Origin: Thermoguttaceae bacterium | GTDB lineage: Bacteria; Planctomycetota; Planctomycetia; Pirellulales; Thermoguttaceae | DNA: 50,192 nucleotides | Direction: 5' to 3' | Assembly (NCBI GenBank): GCA_017441605.1 | Contig: JAFRXD010000050.1 | Span: 1 to 50,192 of the forward strand | Shown: positions 39,017-48,000 of the stretch, one piece after another | How the letters are laid out: the number at the start of each line of letters is the position of its first letter | Numbering within the stretch: position 1 is the first letter of the stretch | Program-made: the position numbers and the translations under genes | The notes under the pieces: generated by a model | Told to the model about the DNA's origin: nothing | Databases searched by the model: none | What the model saw: only the letters and a program-made list of their open reading frames with translations

Positions 39017-42000
39017 TTACTTCGCGACCGATTTGGCGAGGACGTCCCAGAAGGCGTCGAGGTCGTCGTCTTCGAAGTAGTTCTCGAAGTCCGAGTCCTC
39101 GTCCAAAAGGGCGCTCGAGGTCGTCGCGGGTTTGGTCGTCGCGTTGTTGACGATCACGGACCACGTGGAGTCGACGCGGGAGACGTTGTCGCCAAGGGCG
39201 CGGACTTTGTAGTAGTACTTCGTATTCGGGTCCAAGCCGGTAAGCGCGACGGTTCCCGACGAGGCGGAGCATTGGGCGTATCGCGGATTGGCGAAATCGG
39301 AACTCGTCGAGAACATTACCTCGAAACCGGACGCGCCCGCCGAATTGTAGCACCTTACGTTGATAAAATCGGTTCCGATTTTACTGGTAAAGAAGGTCGG
39401 GACGGCGAGTTGTCCCGCCGCGATCGGTTTGCCGTTATTGGCGTACCACGCGGAGTCGTTTCCGAGAGAACCGGTCGCCTTGACGCGGAAGTAGTACGCC
39501 GTTCCGAAGGTCAGACCGGAAATCGTCGGTTTGCACGGTTTGAGGGTTCCGTCCGCCTCGACTCCTTGCGCGACCGTTTTGGTTCGAGCGTTTGAGAAAT
39601 CGGGGCTCTCGCTATACTCGACGACGTACTTCTCCGGGGCGCCTTGATTCGCGTCGATTTTGCCCGGCTTGATATTGAGGACGACGGCGGTTTTCACCGT
39701 TGAGAACGTGAACGACGGCATCGCGTAGGATCCGCCGGTGTAGATCTTTCTTACTTCGGTATAGGCGGAGTCGGGACGCCCGGTCGCGGTCGCTTTCATT
39801 CGAACGTAATACCACGTTCCCGTCGGCAATCCGGAGATCGTCTTGGAACCGGCAGTCGAATAGGTCTTCGAGACGGGGTTCGAGAACTTGGAATCGGTCG
39901 AGTATTCGACGACGTACTTCGCCGCCCCGTCGATCGCGTCGAACTTAACGACGATCGCGGTTTTGGTGCCGGATAGCGCGGTAATCGTCGGGACGTCGAG
40001 CGGAGTCGTCGTTGGGTCGAGGGTCGCGGCGGAAATCGCCTCGGACCAGGCGGAGTCGTCGTAGCGCTCGGCGGTCGCTTTGACGCGGAAGTAATAAGTC
40101 GTTCCGGACGCCAAGTTGGAGACCGTTTGGACGCCGGGGGACGCGAATTCGAGCGACGCGGCGGTCGCAAAGTTAGCGCTCGTCGAGTATTCCAGGACGT
40201 ATTGTTCGGCGCTCGCGACCGCGCCGATTTCGACGGAAATCGAGTCGGTCGTCGATTCGGACGGGGTCAGGGTCGGGGCGCTCGGGAAGGTCGCGTTCTT
40301 GGTCGTCGCTTCAAAGGTCGTCCAGTCGGAGTCGGCGAACCCGTCGGCGGTCGCTTTGACTCGGAAGTAGTACTTCGTTCCGAACGCCAAGCCGGAAACG
40401 GTCTTAGAACCCGAGGACGCGTAGTTCTTTGTCGCGGGAGACGCGAAGTTGGGGTCGGTTCCGTATTCGACAAAGAACCCGGTCGCGTCGGAAACCGCGT
40501 TGATTTTGAACGTTACGGCGACCTTTGTGGTCGTCGTTCCGGTAATCGTCGGGGGATCGAGTTGTTCTTCGACGTCGGAGGAGGTCGTCGCGGAAGTCTC
40601 CGACCAGTCGGAGTCGGGGCGCCCCTCGGCGATCGCCTTGACGCGGAAGTAATAGGTCGTTTCCGGTAGGAGCTCTTCGATTTCGAGCGAACCGGGCTCC
40701 GTTAGCAAAAGCTCCGTTGGGGTCGAAAAATCGGGGGCGACGTCGTATTGGAGAAGGTATCGAGTCGCATCGGAGACCGAACCGATTACGACGGTCGCCG
40801 AATCGATCGAGACCTCGTCGATAGAAATCGCGGGCGAGGGCAGAATCGCGCGCTCGGCGAACTGTAGCGAGTAGTTCGCGGCGCTCGGTCGCGGGGCGCG
40901 ATTGACGACGCGCAACCAATATTCGCTCGCTTCGTTTTGGATCGTAATCGATTCGACGCCTCCGACGGAACTCGAGATTTCGACTCGATTCCCTTGGACG
41001 TCGAACAGCTCGAAAGCGAGATTCGCGTCGTTCGCGGACGCGGAGGTTAGGGCGATCGTCAACTCGGCGCCCGGGGTCGGCTCGAATTTATACCAGTCGA
41101 CGTCGACTCCCGAGTGCAAGTTCAGGGAGTCAAATCGGACTTCTCCGGAAATCGCGCCCAAATCGCGAGACTCCTCTTGGAGGTCGTTCGGCTCGAACCG
41201 GTCGCGATTCGCGTCGGTCGTTACGGTCGCGAGGGTCCAGTCGGAATCGGTCGCGAAAAGGTCGTTGGAGAGCGGGTTTTGGGCGTCGCTCGGGTCGGTC
41301 GGGGCGTTGGCGAAGGCTCGGACGCGAACGTAATATTTAGTCGACGGGGCGAGCCCCGAAAGGGTTTTCGCGCCGCCTGACAAGTAGGTTTTTTCGACGG
41401 CGTCGACAAAGTCGGGGTCGGTTCCGTATTGGACAAGGTAGCCCGAGGCTCCTTCGACCGTTTCAATTCGGACGGTCGCGCCGGAGGCGGAGCTCGCGAC
41501 GGAGACGACGGGACGCGGGAGTTTGGTCTCGATCGCGACGGGCGGATCGATCGTCAGGCGATAATCGGCGGCGCGTCCGTCGGGTCGCGGATTGGAGATC
41601 TTGATCCAGTATTTCCCGGCGGACAAGTTATTGAACGAGACGCTCTCGACGCCGGTCGCGGCGCTCGAAGTCGCGACTTTTCGTCCTCGCGCGTCGTAAA
41701 GATCGAGAGTCAGCGCGGTTCCGTCGTTGGATCGCGCGTACTCGACGCGGACGGAGTTCTCCTCGCCGCCAGTCGCGACGGTTTCTAGCGCGAGCCAATC
41801 GACGTCGGAGGCGGAACTAAGCCCAAGCTCGTAAGAGACCGGAGTCGCTAGGGTTCCGAGCGCGACGGCGCTTTCGCGGGAATCGTTCGGCTCGAGCGAG
41901 TCTGGAAGAGGTTCGGTCGCGGGAACCCATTTGGCGGACGCGGTTTCGGCGCCGGTCAAATCGCGAGCCCAGAGGGAGGAGACGCGCCCGAGGGCCTCGG

Positions 42001-45000
42001 CGCGAAGGCGGTAGCGGATCGTCGCGTCGGCTGGGACGCCGGGCAGAGTTTTGACGCCCGGGGAGTCGAAGGAGATCGTCTCGTAGGAGAGGGTCGAGCC
42101 TCCGGATCTGGTCGAGAGAACCGCGTAGTCGAGGACGTATCGTTCGGCGGAGTCGTCTTTTGCGACGATATTGACGGCGAGCTCGTCGCCGTCGCGCTCG
42201 AGTTCGATTTCCGGAGACGCGAGGCGGGGCTCTTTGTCTCCGACGCGCTCGTAGGCTCCGACGTCGATGGTTCGATAGAATCGGTCGTTGCCGTCGAGAT
42301 CGACGTCGAGTCCGCTCGGGAAGCTCGCGGGGTCGCCGCGATCGACGAGCTGACTATTGGAGGCGGGGCGGTAGTCGCCGCCCTCGAAGTCTTCGAAGAG
42401 GGGCTCCAAGCGGGAGTAGCCGTAATTGACGACGCCCGGCTGGGTTTTGTTCGTCCATTCGTCGAAGGAGGAGAGGGAATTTCGCCCTAGCACGACGGTT
42501 TCGACGTCGGAGCGTCGCAAGTCGTCCTCCGCGGCGCCGTTGAGAATAACGATCGAATTGTCGAGGGAGAAGGCGTCGGTTTGCGCGTATCGTTGGAGGA
42601 AGGCGCCGTCTCCGGCGGTCGAGACGAAGGCGCCGCTCGCGTCGACGGAGTTGGCGACGACGGTCGAGTTGACGAGGGCCAGGGCGCGGGCGGCGTAAAT
42701 ACCGCCGCCTTGGGAGGTCGCGGTCGCGTATTGAGACGAGCCGGTCGTGGAGGTCGACGCGGAATTGCCGGAGATTTCGCAGTTTGTAACGGTCAGGTTC
42801 GCGCCGACAAAGTTCGAATAAATTCCGCCGCCTTGCGCGGTCGCGGTCCAAGTCGAGTTCGTCTCGACATAGTTGTCGACGATCGAGCAGTTGGTCAGGG
42901 CGACGTCGCGGGAGGAGTTGGCGTAAACGGCGCCACCGAGAGCGGAGGCTCCGGTGGTCGATCCGGGGACTCGGGCCGCGTTATTGTAGATCGAGACGTT
43001 TTCGACGATCGCGTCTCCGGAGACGTATAATCCTCCGCCCATCGCCAAGTATCCGCTTTCGGCGAGGTTGTCGCGAACGACGGCGTCGGCGAGGGTCAGT
43101 TTGCCGCTCGAATAGATCGCGCCGCCGGACTCCGATTGGTTGGCGATCAACGCGCATCCCTCGGAAACGGTTAGGTCGCCTTCGGAGTAGATAGCGCCGC
43201 CGAAGGAGGTCGTTCTATTGCGCTCGAACGTCGAGTCGTTGGCGATTTCGACTTTCGCGCCCTGGGAGACGTGGATCGCGCCGCCTTTCTGAAGAGCGCT
43301 ATTGTCGACAAATCGCGAATTGTCGACGGTTAGCGAGCGAACGACAAAAACGCCGCCGCCGTAAGAGAACAACGCGCTCGCGGAAGACGGGTTGGGAGAA
43401 GCAAAGAGGCTCTCGTTGGCGCGCGCGACGCAGTCGACGAGCGTCGCGGGGCCACTCGCGTATAGCCCGGCGCCGAGCGAGTCGGCGCGGTATTGAGCGT
43501 TGGCCCTCGTTTGGTTTTCGGCGATCGTCGTCTCTCGCGCGGTCAGTTCTCCGGTCTCGGCGACGTAAACGCCGCCCCCGTAACAATAGGCGGAGCGACT
43601 ATGCTCCGGGGTCGAGGCGACGTTGTCGACGACGACGCAACGGTCGAGGGTCAGATTTCCGCGGGCGGAAATCCCGCCGCCCCACGCCTTGACGGGGTTG
43701 TAATCGGCGCTCGACTCGGGTTCGTCGTAGGCTTGGTTGCCGGTTACGACGCATCGCGCCAGGGTCGCGTCGGCGCCTTCGGCCACGAGGATTCCGCCGC
43801 CCTCGCTCGCTTTGCCGCCGGTAATCGTTAGGCCGACGAGGGTCGCGCTCGCGCTTATGGTAAAGACGCGCGATGCGCCGCTCGCGACGATCGCAACGCC
43901 CGGCGCGTTTGCCGAATCGTCCCAACAGGAGGACGCGTCGATCGTTATCGCCTTGTCGACGACCAGCTCGGCGGAGAGTTCGATCGTCTCGCCCGGTTCC
44001 AAATCGACGAAAATCGTTTCCCCGTCGTTGGCGCGAGCGATCGCGTTGCGAAGGGTTCCAGTTCGCGTCGCGCTATCGTCCGTTCTATAGACGACAAGTC
44101 GCGAATCGTCGATCGATTCGGTCGTCGCGTCGACGACGGTCGAAAGGGGAGACTCGCCTCGCCCCGGGGCGCTCGCTTTAACGCGGAAGTAGTAGGTCGC
44201 GTCGGGTTCGAGCCCGGAGATCGTTTTCTCGCCGGGGGTCGCGAAGGTCTTCGAGGTCGCGGAGGCGAATCTCGGATCGGTTCCGAATTCGACGACGTAG
44301 TTTTTGGCGTTCGCCGAAGCCCCGATATTGAGGACGACGGAGCTCGAGGAAAGGGACCCGACGGTCAGGGTCGGGGCTGCGAAGCCGGTGGTCGCGGGGA
44401 GGACGACCCAGTCGGAATCGCCGGTGAAGTCCTCGCGCGCGAATTTCGACTTAACGCGCAGGTAGTAGAGGGTTCCGGGAAGGAGTCCTTCGATTCGCTT
44501 CTCGCCGGAGGTTTCGTAGAAGAGCTCGGTCGTATAGTCGGAAGCGAAGTTTCGGTCGGTTCCGTATTGGACGAAGTAGCCTTCGGATCCGGCGAGGGGC
44601 TCGAGATTGAAGGAGAGGGAGTCGTTCTCGACGACGAACGCGGAGATTTTTGGGGTCGGGAGGGCGGTTTTGGCTTCGACCGTCGCGGAGATCGCGGAAT
44701 CGGAGTATCCGGTCGCATTGGCTCTGACGCGGAAATAGTAGGTCGCGCCGGGAGTTAGCCCGGAGATCGTCTTAACGCCCGGGGCGTTGTAGAACCGAAC
44801 CGAGGCGTCGTCGAAGGACGGATTGGTTCCGAATTCGACGGCGTAGAGTTGGGCGCGGCCGCTTTGACCGAGACGAATCGTCGCGGAGTCGGGGGAAATC
44901 GCCTCGACGGCGAGGCTTGGGGTTTCTAGCGCGGTATTGGCGGCGGCGACTCCGGACCAAAGGGTGGCGTCGCGCCCGGAGCCGGTCGCTCTGACGCGGA

Positions 45001-48000
45001 AGTAGTAAGTCGTCGCGGGGGCGAGATTTTGAATCGTTCCCAGCCCGCTCGACGAGATATTTCGGCGCTCGGCGACTTTGAACTCGGGGTCGGTTCCGTA
45101 TTCGACCTCGTAAATCTCGCATCCTTGGATGGCGCCGATGTTTATCGTCGCGGAGTTGGCGGTCGTCGAAGCGACGGCGAGGGGCGGGGCGCCGAGTCCG
45201 ATCGCGGTGGTTTCGGAGACGTCGAGCCCTTCGCTCCAAACGGAGTCGCTCACTCCCAACGTCGAGGACTTCGCTTTGATTCGGAAGTAGTAAGTCGTGC
45301 CGGGCGCGAGATTGTCGAAGGTCAGATTCTCGAACTCGGTTTGAACCCAACCGCCGGTTTCGGTCGCGACCAACTCGCCGTTCCAGGTCGAGTCGCGCGA
45401 GGGATCCCCTTCGGGGAAGTCCGGGAACGTCGAATACTGAACGACGTAAGTAGGCGCGACGAACGCGCTTCCGAGGTTGGACTCGTTAATCGATAGGGTA
45501 ACGGATCGGGCGGTCGATTTCTCGACGCAAAGAGACGGCGCGGCGAGAACGCTCCGAACGATATTGCAAACGCCGCATCCGAGGCTCGAGTCGAGATAGA
45601 GGGGCAAGGCGGTCGTTCTGGGCGCGGAGCTTTTCTTCGGGGAAGGACCGTAAAGGGCGGGCTCGGTCGCGGACGCTTTGACGTAGAAGTAATAGGGCGC
45701 GTCCGACGCGAGCCCCGAGATTTGGCGCATAATCGCTTGGGAGCCGTTGGGAACGACGACAAGACGAGTTACGCCGTCGGGCAAGGGGGACGCGTTGGCG
45801 TCAAACTGGAAATCGGCGTAGAAGACTTCGTATTTCCTCGCCTCGGGAATCGACTCGATCGTCAGGATCACGGAGGAGTCGCTCGCGTAGCTAAAGGAGA
45901 AATTGGGGGTCGGGAGACAGGTCGAGGCGTCTAGGACGTTCGACCAGTCGGAATCCTCGATTCCCTCGGCGCTCGCCTTGACGCGGAAGTAGTAGGTCGA
46001 CGCGGCTTTGAGGTCGCCGATCGTTTTGGTTCCGGGACTCGCGAAGGCGCGGGTCGTTACCGGAGCGTCGGCGTACTCGAATTTGGGATCGGTCGAGTAT
46101 TGGAGGACAAAGGAACCCGCGAAACCGTCGGGATAGTCGAGCGTTAGGTTAATCGTCGAGGCGTCGATCGACCGGATCGCGGAAAGGACGGGGGCTTCGA
46201 TCGTCGCGATCGCGAGAACGTCCTCGGTCGACCAAGCGCCGTCGTCGAAGGAGTCGGAGGTCGCTTTGACGCGGAAATAGTAGGCGTTTCCGGCGGTCAA
46301 GCCGTCGATCGTCGCGTTGCCGGGCTCGTCGAACGCGCGGGTCGTCGTCGAGGGATCGAGTTCGTCAAACGCCGGATCGTTGGAAAATTCGACGACGTAG
46401 TTTTGCGCGCGGTCGACCGCGCCGATCGAGAGCGTCGCGGAGACGGACGTTACCGATTTAACGGCAAGGGAGGGCGTCGCGAGATTGGTCGAGGCGTCGA
46501 GCGCGGTCCATTCGGAACCGACCTCGCCCGACGCGCTCGCCGCTCTGACGCGGAAATAGTAGGTCGTCGCGGAGGTTAGCGCGTCGATTTTTTTGATTCC
46601 CGGGGCCAGGTACGCGCGGGTCGTCACCGAGGCGACGCTATTGTCGAATCGGGAGTCGGTCGAATACTGAAGCTCGTAAAGCCCGGCGTTTGGAACGGAT
46701 CCGATCGTCAACGTCGCCGAGGTCGCGTCTTTCGCGATGAAAGCGAGCGCGGGGGACGGGAAGACGACGGTCGCGGCGATCGGTTCGGCGGACCATTTGC
46801 TCGGGTCGCGGTCGTCGGAAATCGCTTTGACGCGCAGGTAATAAATCGTTCCCGAAACGAGGTTAGGAATCGAGTCGGAGAGGGCCTGCGCCTCGGTCGC
46901 CTCGATCGTTTTTTCGCCGAGGATCGACGCGAACGAGGAGTCGGTAGACCATTGGACGAGGTAATTTCCCGCGCGGTCGACCGATTCAATCGAGAAGTCG
47001 ATCGCGTCGACGCTTTGCCCGACGACCGCGAGGGACGGGGTCGCGAGGTTGGTCGCGGCGGAGATCGAACCGGATCTCGGAGACTCGTATCCGTCGTTCG
47101 CGGAGGCGACGACGTAGAAGTAGTATTCGGTCGCGGGGTTAAGACCGGAAATCGTTTGGAGCCCGGGCGCGTAGAACGTCTCCGACTTCTTGCCGGAAGA
47201 GAATTGAGAGTCGAGCGCGTAGACGACAGTGTATTCGATCGCGTTTTCGACGGCGCCCAGGGAAATCGTTACGGAATCGGCGGTTTTGGCGACGAACTCG
47301 AGGGTCGAGACGGCGAGTTTGGTCGTCTCTTTGACGTCCTCGGTCGACCAAGCGCTCTCGTCGAACTCTTGGGAGGTCGCCTTTACGCGGAAGTAGTACT
47401 CGGTCGCGGGGATCAAGCCGGAGATTTGTTTCGCGCCGAAACTATTGTAGGACGCGGTTTGGGTCGACGGGTCGGAGACGCTAAACGCGGGGTCGGTCGA
47501 GTATTGGATCGAATACCCGGTCGCGCCGTCGACTTTTCCGACGACGAGGGAAATCGAATTCGCGGTCGCGGCATCGGGAAGGACGTAGAGGGCGGGGGTC
47601 TCGAGGGACGTGGTCGTTTCGAGATAACTCCAATCGGAGAGGGGCGCCTCGTTTTCGTCGATCGCTCGCGCTCGGAACGAATAAGTCGTCGCGGGGCGCA
47701 GATAGTCGACGAGAATGTTCGCGCTCGTCGCGATCATTTGCGTTCGGATCTCGGGGGAGGCGACGCTCCAGTACCAGATTTCCAATTTGGGGGAGGCGCC
47801 GACGCCGGTTAGGGTTAGCGCGACGGTCGACGCGGTTTTCTCGCCGAGGGAAAAGATCGGGGCGCCGAAATCGGTCTCGACTTCGACGACGCCGGAGGGG
47901 GAGGACTCGGACGAGTCGGACATGACCGCTTTGACGCGGAAATAATAGGTCGTCGCGGGATCCAGGTCGCCGATCGTCGCGTCGCCGGAAACGTTGAAGG

